Positions 15,834 through 28,088 of a stretch of DNA of 64,000 nt are shown piece by piece. The notes below the pieces were generated by a model. That model was not told where the DNA came from. It made no database searches and saw only the letters and a program-made list of their open reading frames with translations. The stretch comes from Metellina segmentata (Eukaryota; Arthropoda; Arachnida; Araneae; Tetragnathidae): assembly GCA_947359465.1 (NCBI GenBank), contig OX375878.1:74506416-74570415 (forward strand), given 5' to 3'. The position numbers and the translations under genes were made by a program. Within the stretch, counting starts at the first letter, position 1. The number at the start of each line of letters is the position of its first letter.

Positions 15834-18800
15834 CTAAAAGAAAAAGCATAAAAGAAGTCAATAAATACTGAAAGTCAAATATATACTACATACGTTCATA
15901 CGAAAATAAGCTTAAATGTTTAGGGTCAATCATATATAAATAAATTTCTCTACCAGCATGTGTGTGTGGACTGAATTTATGCGATAGTTATTAAGATGAT
16001 GTGATATGATAGTGATTAATATTTCAATGAAATAGTTACACAAAAATTTAATTAATTATCTCCTTTTTTCTTCTTGAATGAAAATTTAAGATTCTGAAAT
16101 ATTTGAGCTCCGATCATCAAAAGATCTTTGTACAGAATCCACGAGCTAAAAACAAATGTAATGCTGAAATGTTTAGGAATTTAGGGTTGAAAATGTTTTA
16201 ATGTTAAGATGGAAAATTTTCATTCCGAATGGTGCCGAGAGTTAATAATAAATCTCAATCGATCATTAACTTAATACAAAAAGATCCATTTACCTGAGCT
16301 GTGAGAGTGACCATTTCTAATTCAGCTAGTCTCCTACCAATGCAGCTTCGAGGTCCAAACCCAAAAGGTATGAAAGAAAACGGGTGTGGTCTTTCATTTT
16401 TATTCAACCAACGCTCTGGAACAAACTTGGATGCATTCTTGAAGAGTTTTTCGTCCAAAAAGATGTCTTCATAGGGCACAAAAGCAATAGTCTATACAGA
16501 TAAAGAAATTGTATATAGAATATGATAGCAAACAAATTTATTTCCAGTAAGTTGATAAAAGAAGGCTCATACTGTCGAGTTCCCATCTCAATGTATCACA
16601 AGACATTTAAAGCGCAAAAAAATATAATTATGAAAATCATATTAAATGAAAGAAGGATCAGTTAAATAAAATAATAACAACAACACTTAGTTATTTTAAA
16701 TTAAAAAAATTTAAAAATTTCAACAAATTTTTTAATGATGTATTTGATTAAATAGTACAACCAGTTTGAAAATTTTCTCTAAAAGAAATTGGAAGACCAA
16801 AATATTTAGAGTGATCAAATTTCAAGAATTTCATATATTTTATAGTAAAAAACGGCGTTCCAAAAACAAATTTTTCGAACGCCGTATTACATTTCTTACA
16901 TTTACATTTTTTTTAATGTAGGCATGTACTTGAGCACTTGTTAGTGATTTTTATAGAAAATAAACCTATATAGAATTTCCATTTCGAATTATTTTTTAGG
17001 TAAATAAACTAAACCCCCAATTTTAAATTTCTTTATTCAAACATAGGTGGTAGAACTAAAATACTAATCCTTAGAAAATACTTCACGTTTTCTCACAGTA
17101 TGCATTATTCTTTCATTTTAAAAATTCAATCTTTATTTCGTAGAACAATTTGTATGATGCGATTTCTGGGAGAAGACAATCGACCTTGGGTCAGTTAGTT
17201 TCTAAATAATTGTGAAAGCGCGTTGGAAGACGACTGCCATACTCTAAAGTATGAATGGTGATTGCAAAAGACGTCAATTGTGGTTGGATATGTGAGGATA
17301 TGTTACCATCAGTCCCTTAATTTGAATAATTGACCCATTCAAAACCATGTGACTCAGCTTTATATTCTCTCATTTCTATTTCCAAACTTCCAAAACAAGA
17401 GAGCATTTTTTAAATGTAATTAGTAGTAAACTTTTCATGGTTTTAGATCTGTTTAGATATATTGTTTTTCCTAACATAACAGGCACAATAACCTACTTTG
17501 AGTGCCTTTGAAGAAGTTTTATTAATAAGTTCTTTATTTATCACTGCTTTTTTCGCAACTATTTCAGAAACTGGTATAAGATTGTTTACCTTATCCAGAC
17601 AGAATTCTTTCTGTTGAAGTGAAAAAGGATCTTAAACAAAGGAAATTAAACAATAGGTCGGTAACGCATGGAATTTAACTTAAGTTTCTCCTCTGCAATT
17701 TGTCTTGACTTTAATTTCTCGTGTGAGAAGGTACGTATATTAAATAATAAAGCAAATAACTACCCCGGCTGGTACTTGATATCCTGACAGAACAGCATCC
17801 TGTGCTAGCACTCGACCCATTCCTCCAACTATGGAATTCAATCTGGAAGAAAAAAAAAGGGCAGAAATATTACAGCCTTGATATACGAGCGTAAATGCAA
17901 AACACGTTTTAAATTTCAAAAATATGCCACGCGTCCACTGAAAGTTGCCTATACAATGGCGAAGACAGACCTTTTAGAACAGAAGAGAAAAGGTGCTGAT
18001 GCCTTCGGTCGACACAAAATTGCATTTAATAAGTACCATTTGCGGAAAAAAAGACTTAATACTACATTAACTCGCATTGATCAACTGTTCACGATTGATA
18101 TGCTAAATAAATATTTTTTGTCATAACTTCAAATTACAGTTTAATTAATATAGTATGATAGCAAAAACTAATTTCCATCACGCAACTTTACAAATTACTG
18201 GACAAGATTCAATTTCGACCATGGCTATTAATGTTGATTAATCTCGATACCTTGAATGAGTATTTTAACATTTTAGATAGAATTCTTTGCTTTGGGATTT
18301 TAAATGGGAAGCTGTGGTTCTCTCTGAGTGTTTTGTCTGGTATGTCTGTTTTAGTCGTCTAGTATGTCTGTTTTAGTACATTAATTTAATAGCTATTATG
18401 AAAAAAACATAATGAATCCCGACAAAACTCAATAATTTACACATTTTGTGAATTCCGAAGAAAAGATGCATAAATTTTTTCAAGAAAACCACAAGGTTAA
18501 GAAAGGTTTCTGAAATGCCGCCCCTCTATACACGGGAGTCGCGGTCATTGACCCTGTCACCCCATTCATAGCAAAGGTGCGGCACCAACAAGAGGGCAGT
18601 CAATGTTGTGTGAAATCTTGGGAGAAGGCCACCATACGTAAAAGCATGAATGGTGATCGCCATGTATGGTTTTCTTCTTGGGGCCAAATTACACGCTAAA
18701 GACGTCAATTGTAAAAGCGATTTGTTTGCGCTACCAGCAGTCCGCTTATTTAACTAAATAGGGGCACCGCAACCTGCTCGCCAACAACGAGTGATTGTTA

Positions 18801-21800
18801 CGCATTCACATAAAGTTTGCTTCGCAAACAAACACTCCTTTTGAAAGCGTCTTTCCCGGCCATGACGTCACAGCGAGTTTCACACCAAGGCCACAACTAG
18901 AAGGATATAACGTTTCATCTCAGCGATGAAAAATTTGTACACTATCGTGAAATTATACTTTTCATCGTATCGAATTTATTTGTGAACCAATTTTAAAAGT
19001 AATTATACCATAAGAAAGAATGCATTCTAAGCTTTCGCGTAGTATTTTCAAATTTTAAAACTAATAGTATTAAGCTATAGATATGACAGTTTTTTAGTAT
19101 CGGAAATTTCTATTTAAAAGTTCCAAAATTTGTATGACCAACTTTTAATCGCATCTAATTTATTTATTAACCAATTTCAAAAATAATTGTTTCGTAAGAA
19201 AGAGTATATTCTAAGGTTTCCACTGATGTTTGCAAATTTTAAAACTAATAGTAATAAGCTATAAATATGACAGTTTTCACAAAAAAAACAGGAAAACGTC
19301 CCAAATTTCAAAAAAATATTGCTATGAACCAAATTGAAATTTGTAACAAAACTCGGCGAGATGCAAAAATTCACGTTTAGAGGCACTCTAAAAAACTGAA
19401 AATTTGTTGCTCATTCGCGTTAGAAATTTCGCTTCTTTTGACACTTAATGCCCCTAAAACTAATAGCCGCATCGGAAAAAAAATCTTCTCCATTTTGTTC
19501 CCTGTACAATTTTGAACAAACCATGTTAATTTCGTAATTTTCTGATCCGTACTTTCTCGGGAAATCGTCTACGAATCAAGCGAAAAAAGCGAGTTTTCAA
19601 TCCTGCGGCGGTGGTAACATTTATTTAATGTACTAGGGGGCTCCGCTCCCTGCTCGCTTACTCTCGCCAACCCCCGGGGATTGCTTCGCAAATCAACACT
19701 CCCTTCACAGATGCCATTTGGTTTGCTTAGCAAACCAACATTCCTTTCGCAGAGTGAAACTATCTGAATAATTCGTATTATCCTGACTTCACTTTCCGGT
19801 CCATGACGTAAGAGCAAGGGCTTCGTCCCCTGCTCGCCGACCCCGGGGGATTGCTACGCAATCCCGTTTGGTTTGCTTCGCAAACCAATACTTCTTTCGT
19901 AAGTTAATTCACTTTTTTTTTTACTTTAACACTTAATGCACCTTAAACTAATGGCCGCATCAGAAAAAAAATATTATGCATCTTGCTCCCTGTACAATTT
20001 TAAGTAAACCGTGTTAATCTCCAAACTTTACGATCTGTACTTTATACTTTATTGGTAAACCGTCTGAGAACAGAGGGGAAAAAGCGAGCCTTTTTCCTCG
20101 CCAAATAAAAAGAAATCGTTTTTATGGCAATTGTTGCTACGATAAATTTGATATCTGGCAAACCCGATAGTCAAAAATACAACCCTAATATGCTTGCAAA
20201 ACCTGCTTCGTTAAATAAAAAATACGAAATTTGTGTGACCAACTTTTGATTGCATCGAATTTATTTATGAGCCAAATTTTAAAAATAATTGTACCGTAAG
20301 AAAGAGTACATTCTGAGGTGTACTGCGATATTTTCAAAATTAAAAACTAATAGTAATACGATATAGATAGGACAGTTTTAGTTTTGTATCGGAAATTACG
20401 ATCTGAAAGTTCCGAAAATTGTATGACCAACTTTTAATTGCATCGATTTTATTTATTAACCAATTTAAAAAATAATTGTACCATAAGAAAGAGTGTAATG
20501 TAATGTATTCAGTGATGTTCTCAAATTTAAAAAATAACGGTATTTGCTGTAGATATAACGTTTTTAACAAAAAGTTGTGAAATATCCAAAGATTCCGAAT
20601 TTTGTATGACCAACTTTTGATCGCATCCAATTTAATTATTAACCGATTTCAAAAATAATAGTACCGTAAGAAAGAGTATATTTTGAGGTATACTGCGATA
20701 TTTTAAAAATTAAAAACTAATAGTAATAAGATATAGATACGGCAGTTTAAAAAAAAAGTAACACAAATGTCCCGATTTTTCCCGAATTTCAAAAAAATAT
20801 TATCAGGAACCAAATTGAAATTTCTAAAAAAACTCGACAAGTTGCAAAAATTTACGTTGAGTACTCTTTTAAAAAAAAATTCACGGCTTTTGCTTACTCG
20901 CGGAAGAAATTTCGCTTTTTCAATTTTGACACTTAATAAACCCTAAACTAATAGCCGCATCGGAAAAAAATCTTAATAACTGTCCAGGGAATACGATGAA
21001 GGACAAACCATGTTAATTTCGTTCTTTTCTGATCAGTACTTTCTCGGAAAACCGTCTAAGAATCGAGCTAAACAACGCAGTTTTCAATCCTGTGGCGGCG
21101 GTAACTATTTTTTAATATAGAGAGATAGAGAGAGGCTCTGTTCAAATCCGTGTGACTCGACTGCCAAGAGCTGGCATGTCCGTTTCTGGTCTATTATCAC
21201 AAAGCTAAAATAACAATTCCAAAATAAAATATTGTCATAGTGGTACCTCATGGATTCTTTCAAACAGGCCTTAGTATACTTTAGTGATTCGTAAACATCG
21301 GGAGTGAGTTTGGCGTCGTTTGTAGGTAGCAGTTTCGTAATTTCTTGATACAGAGCATCCTGTTTTTCAGGGTTCCTAGCGAGATGATAAAGCAGGAATC
21401 CCATCGTATGAGATGTCTATAAAAAGTTGTGAAAGAACTTATTAGCGTCTCGAAGATAGCGACAATATCCAATGGCATGAGATATTAAGAAGCACAATGA
21501 AAACTGAATTTCAGGCTCATAATATATTAAATCAAGAACTGTAATCGACGATCTAAAGAAAAATCATACGAAATTTTAAGTTTTACTATGCACATGTTCA
21601 AAATTTAAGAGTAATACTGAAGTCGTGCCAATCATTGTCACTTGATCTCAATCCATTAGGGCAGTGGTCCCCAACCCCCGGTCTGCGGACCGGTACCGGT
21701 CCGTGGATCAAATGGTACCGGGCCGCCCAAGGAACATTAAATTATTTCCATTTTATTTACTATGGGGTATTTCTCTCGGGTTTGTGCGGTTCTTATCTAT

Positions 21801-24800
21801 GAAATGTCCACTCAAATTAGGAGGCGGTAAATCAGAACTTGAAATTTATTCTGTTACTAGAGCTTCAATTATGATTTCTGAATTCTGTTTGTCTCTATTT
21901 TCCAATTTTGACAAATATGACAACTGTTTTCAAGTTGGCAGACAAAGTAGCTGCATTTAAAGCCAAACTGAAGTTGTAGGGGCGGCGCGTGAACAGAGGC
22001 ATTTTGGACATGTTTCAGACATTAGTGGTTATTTTAGACGAGACTGAGCCTAAACATTCATTCTCCCAGTTGGTGCACGATCACCTGTTTTTGCTTTTAA
22101 AATAGTTCGAGCGCTACTTCCCAACCATAAAAGACCCACGAACTAGAAAGGAATGGATCCGCGACCCATTTGTCTACAAATCAGGCGAATCTAGCATGTC
22201 TGTGCTAAAAGAAGACGAACTGCTGGAGATTGCAAATGAAGGGGGCCTTAAAACTACGTTCGAGACAACAACTCTGTCGGTGTTATGGATTAAAGTTATG
22301 GCGGAATACCCTAAGATTGCCACCACAGCACTTAAATCCCTATTGCCATTTCCGACAACCTATCTGTGTGAAGCTGGGTTTTCTGCAGTGACAGCAACCA
22401 AAACAAAACAACTGTATAAACTGGACATAGGCAACACACTTCGGGTGTCATTGTCTCCTATTACTCCCAGATGAAACCATCTCGTTGCAAAGAAACAAGC
22501 TCAGGATTCTCATTGATTTAACGTTCTAGTGTGTTAAAATGTTAAATCACTTTATATTCATTTTTTGGTGTAACTGTATTTTATTTTGAAGGCATGTTTA
22601 AATACAATTAAATTAAAATTATTAAATCAAACAATATAAAATATAAACAATCAACGTCCCCCCCCCCCCTCCTCAACGGGCAGCGTTAAAATTATCAAAC
22701 GTTGATCCGGTCCGCGGCGTTGAAAAGGTTGGGGAACACTGCAGTAGAGCACTAGCGCGTCTTTGTTGGAATGGCTCCGCGTTGCGTGGACGATTCTATT
22801 TAGGACCGTAGGTAGGTCGGTAGATATTAAACTCGTGAAAAGTGAATCGATTCTTCAGTTCGATTCTTTCGTAACTTGTTTGGATCGACACTGAGGTATG
22901 ATTATTTACTTGTCTGGTAGTCTTTTCGTGTCTTCAATGATTTTGAAGCAGATTTACTGTATGAATGAATTCGAAATGTAATTCAATTTTCATCCCGAAT
23001 AAGTGTTCGAGGTTTCCCTCAGAGAAGTGTTCTGATCTCTGTAAGGTATCCTTCATAAGTAAATCTGATTGATCCAATACAAAAACCAAAATAAATGTCA
23101 TCAGTGTGGAATAAATACATCCTCTTGTCTAGTCCAATTGATATTATAACAAGTAAATAATCATAGCTCACTGTAGATAAAAAAAAATTACGAAAGAATC
23201 GAATTGAAGAATCGATTCACTTTTCACGAGTTTAATATCTACCGACCTACCTACGGTACAAAATAGAATCTTCCACGCAACGCGGAGCCATTCCAACAAA
23301 GACGCGCTAGTCGAAAAGACTACCAGACAAGTAAATAATCATACCTCAGTGTCGATCCAAACAAGTTAAGAAAGAATCGAACTGAAGAATCGATTCACTT
23401 TTCACGAGTTTAATATCTACCGACCTACCTACGGTCCTAAATAGAATCGTCCACGCAACGCGGAGCCATTCCAACAAAGACGCGCTAGTGCAGTAGAGCA
23501 TGCTTGGGCCGCTCTAGGACGTCGAATTGCAGCCTACACAACAAGGTCAAGGTCCACAAGAACGGTAAAGAAGTTTTCCAGTGGACGACATGACACTGGA
23601 CTGACACCTTGCTGCAAGGACAGCCTTGTGGAAGTAGGTATTTTAATTAACGTTGCATGAAGCAACACAGCAGGCTATTGACGACAGTAAGGGATCAAAC
23701 TCCTGAATTGAAAATGACAGCTTTGAGGAAAGCATGGCTGCACGTTGTGAAAGCGTTAGATGCCTGTACATTTCCTATTAGGTTCCTTTCAATTTCACCA
23801 ATCTAAAGTTTCAAGGATGTGCACTCAAACAGTAAACAATAGTTATTTAATCTGTATTTATTTTTAAAGTTGTCAAGATTGCACGTTTGATTTGCTTGTG
23901 ATTTCTATTTCGTACTATCCTTGACTTGTTATGTGTGGTCAACACCACTCTGCAAAGGTTACAGTTTGTGAAACTGCCTACGTATTTGTAATTGCTTAGG
24001 TCATAAAGGCCGCCATACGTAAAAATGATTACTTCTCACAAATACTAGATATCCATTTCTAATCAACAGGAATAGAAATTTATATCTGGTTAGGGAATAA
24101 ACTGCAAATATTATGGAATCGTAATCTAATCATAACTGGGCTCAACAGTTTCGAATTTTTGTTCAGTGAATTCTATGTTGATGACAAAGAGGATGAAATA
24201 ATGTATCTTTACCACACAAAATTTGAGATTATTATAAAATCTCAGCTAACATTTCATGTAACGTCACAAATCAAAACAATCATGAGATGGCACAAACAAT
24301 TTAAATAGTGAATGAGAGAAGTTAGATAAACACCTACCGTCTCAATTCCCGCCATTAGCATGTCAGCAACAAAAACCATAGCATCAGATACACTTAAATC
24401 TTTCTTGGCCAGCATATTCTGAAGTAAAGTAAGCTTCTTATTTGGAATTCCATCAAGATTTTTTAAATTATCTACTGCTCTGTTGATGTATTTAAAAGCA
24501 ATTCTAGAAAACCAAGAAATATAATTTAAAAAAAATCAACAAAATATATTTTAAATGTAAATGTAACTTTTAGAAAAATTCAACATTCTTTCCATTAAAC
24601 ACTTGCAATTTTTTTGCATTTTATTAATGAGTTTTCCTAAATGCGAACTTTTATGATAAACTGAGGAAAGTTTTATTTCGGTTGAGTTTCTTAACTCAAT
24701 TAGAACTCAGTAGCTACACTAATTTGATAATCTTAGAGTATACAGTTACTCATAAATTAATTATTGCATAGCTAATCTTAAAGTGATATCGATAATCTAA

Positions 24801-24838
24801 GGTACCCGATATCGATATCTATATGGTACCCGATTATC

Positions 24839-24903
<65 letters not shown>

Positions 24904-27900
24904 AATCGTGATGAAAAGAAGTGCTTAAAGTAGCTGTTCTTTATCAGATTATATTTTTAGGTATTTTATGGGATCCCTTGAGAACTGGATCATCGTATAG
25001 CTTAGAGTCAAAAGCGTCCAATATTCTCACTAATTTTATATATCGGTTTTCCAGAAGAACAACGATTAAAGTTCAAAACATGGGTAGTTTTAGCTAAATA
25101 AGTCAATTGTCTGACATGGTTGATCTTTCGAATACAACGAGAACAGGTTGAAGCAACTCAGCTCCGGTATAAAGTTATAACTGTCCAGATTTCAAAGTTT
25201 CTCATCAGCATTTAGTATAAGAATGAAGCCAGTGTTAATTGAAACTCAGATTTTGATGCAGCGGGTTCACTCTTCGGTGTAATAACGATGTAAGTGCTGT
25301 TTAGAACCATTATATAAGAAATTGTGCGTTTTCTTTGACTGGAAAAATGACGTAAATGTATATTGTGTCGTTGTTAATAAAAATTTGCTGAGCCTTTTTA
25401 CTATGTAAATAACTGAATAGATAAAAATTTCAATAAATATGTTTTCAAAATAATAAATTTAAAAAATAATAATTTCTCATACATAAGATTAAGCAAGGGT
25501 CATCGAATATCATAACCTTTCACTTTAATGAGTGGTATCAGTTAAAACTAACATAAAAATGCTATTATTTACCCCACTCTTATTACCATTAACCGCTATC
25601 ACATGTAATTAATTTTAATCACGAATGGTATTCTTATTTTCCGTTTTCGGAAACAAATCAATGAATTACACTTGTGTGGTTGTATTTAAGTATATGCTCT
25701 CTATTTCCGTTACTTCACATTTTAAATTGAATGTTTTTCTCTGAGATATATACAGAGGCTGTTCACATATTTTTCAAACAATGTATACTGTATTCACAAA
25801 ACTAAATTACATAAAATTCTTGTGTTTTAAATGTTCTATTTGATAGCTCTTATTCTGAACTATCTTTCGACACCGTAATTTCCAAGATAATAATGCCTTT
25901 TGAAGAGTCAGAAGAGGTATTCTATCCCATTCCTCCTGAACAGCTTTCCAGTCCTGTAAGGGTTGTGGCACGACGTTTGGATAATGCAGATTTTAAAAGT
26001 CCGAAAGCACAAAAATCCATAGGTGATACATCGGGAGATTTAGTAGGGATATCAGTGAAGGGTATGGCCTTGATGCCGGTTTTTTGTTCCATTTCTTTTA
26101 GGAAATTTACAGTGGATTTTGATGTGTGACTGCTAGCTTTGTCTTGATGGAGTTCCACACATTGATGGCACTGTGGGTAAAGCGATGGTATTTCATTCAG
26201 AAAAATTGGCGATAAAATATGTTCCTGATAGTATTTGGAGTTAATCTTGACATTTTTTCCCACTCTCTTTATTTTTAACTTGCCATTACATGAAAAACCA
26301 GCAACAACCATGAATCCCTTCTAAAAAATTTCTTTCGATTCTGTGAACCATGTACTTAAATTTTTTTCTGCTCTTTTATGATAATAAATGGCTCTTTTTT
26401 TGCTGCAAACATTTATAAACACCCATGATTCATCTATTGTGACAATGTTTTTCCATTTTTCTTTGGATAAGTGTTTCTCATATAGAATTCGGCAGCGTGT
26501 CCTGCGTTCAACGATATGCTTTGGAGAAAGACGATGCACATTGCGTTTTTTCGCTTTCTTAAGATTTAAATCAACGTTTATCATTTTGTTTACAGTGAAC
26601 ACCGAGCATTTTACTAATTTTGCAACTGTCCTTTGACTAGGGGGATTTTCTTTTAACATTAAACAACGTACCTTTGCAATAGTCGAAGATGTCCATTTTT
26701 CCTTTCTTGTTGACGATATTACCTATCGACGCTTTAGATATCACAAAACCATGACTCTCACATCGTTTTTGGATAACGGAATATGAATATTTCTCTCAGG
26801 AAAGAGCATAAGTATAGCCTTCGAACCACTGCTTCGTTAAAAACGCCATTTTGAATCAAAACAAACATCTCAAGCCGCAGACTATAATTTTAACTTTTAA
26901 AAACATAGTACAACTGCAATTATTTCTTTTGCAGCAAACGATTTTTTATTACAGCTAACCAAAATCGTCTAAAAATGTGAGAACAGCTTCTGTAGTAGCA
27001 TTATCCAAATTTTACTGAATTGTCACAGATACGTACATATTCAAATTCTAATTAATGTGAAATTAGTTATTTAGCATTTCAACTCACTCGGAATAAACAT
27101 CGCAAGCTTTCTCGAACGTTTTCCATTTAGGCGTTCTAAACAACTTCCAGAACTGCAGGTTACCGGAGAAGGCTTCAAGTTTGTTCATGCAATCGAATTG
27201 AGTTTGCACAGAGTCTATCATTTTCATGCCATCGGAATCTGGAGGTAACTTGCTTTTTAAGCATCCCAACCTTGTGTCTAGACCCACAAGTGACACAGCT
27301 GTTTAAAACAGGAAACAAAGATAAAAGTATTTTCAACACAAAAGAAAAACACGATACAATTTTTTGACAAAAGAAATAACGAATATAAACAGCAGCGTAG
27401 AGTAACAATTGTAATTAGGGAAGAATTGGTAAAGAGCCCGAATCGATTCTCTAGAATCTTGACACCAAATATATTTTAATTTCGTGGTTAAGTTAAAATT
27501 TTGTTCATGAACCTTTAATGCGGGTGTTCTCTTTTATCTCTTAAATTTCTCCTCCCAAGAGTGGCCATCAAACAGTAGAATCCTCTTTGAAGTACAGGTA
27601 TGGACACTTCCTTGGAAATATGCATGTTTAGTATCAAGTCATATTTTAAGTTGTAAAATGCAACTGAGAAAAGTCCATGACAGCTTGAATCCATCCTATC
27701 AACAAAGGAAATTGTTCCATGTTTTACGTACTACATACATGACCCGGAATACAGTACATGATTTCTGTAAACACACTTACACTCAAGAGACCATTTGTAT
27801 AACTCCTGAAGAAATTCTGGAACTTCTTTATTCGAGTCTCTGACCTCCGAAATTCTTTGCACGAAGTCCCTTGCCACGTCGTGCATAGGTTCAAAATATT

Positions 27901-28015
27901 CTTGTATGGCCATCGGCTTCAACAGATGCTTCTGAGTTTTACTTCTTAACTGATACCACTCTTTATCTTGCCTATAACATGGAATACTTTGTTATATTAT
28001 GGTAATGAACCAATT

Positions 28016-28088
<73 letters not shown>

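Noticed and set aside
17878..18126. Basic 82-codon ORF in P450 intron 6
   Set aside because: No recognisable motif and no transposon ends; kept only as a note on the intron.
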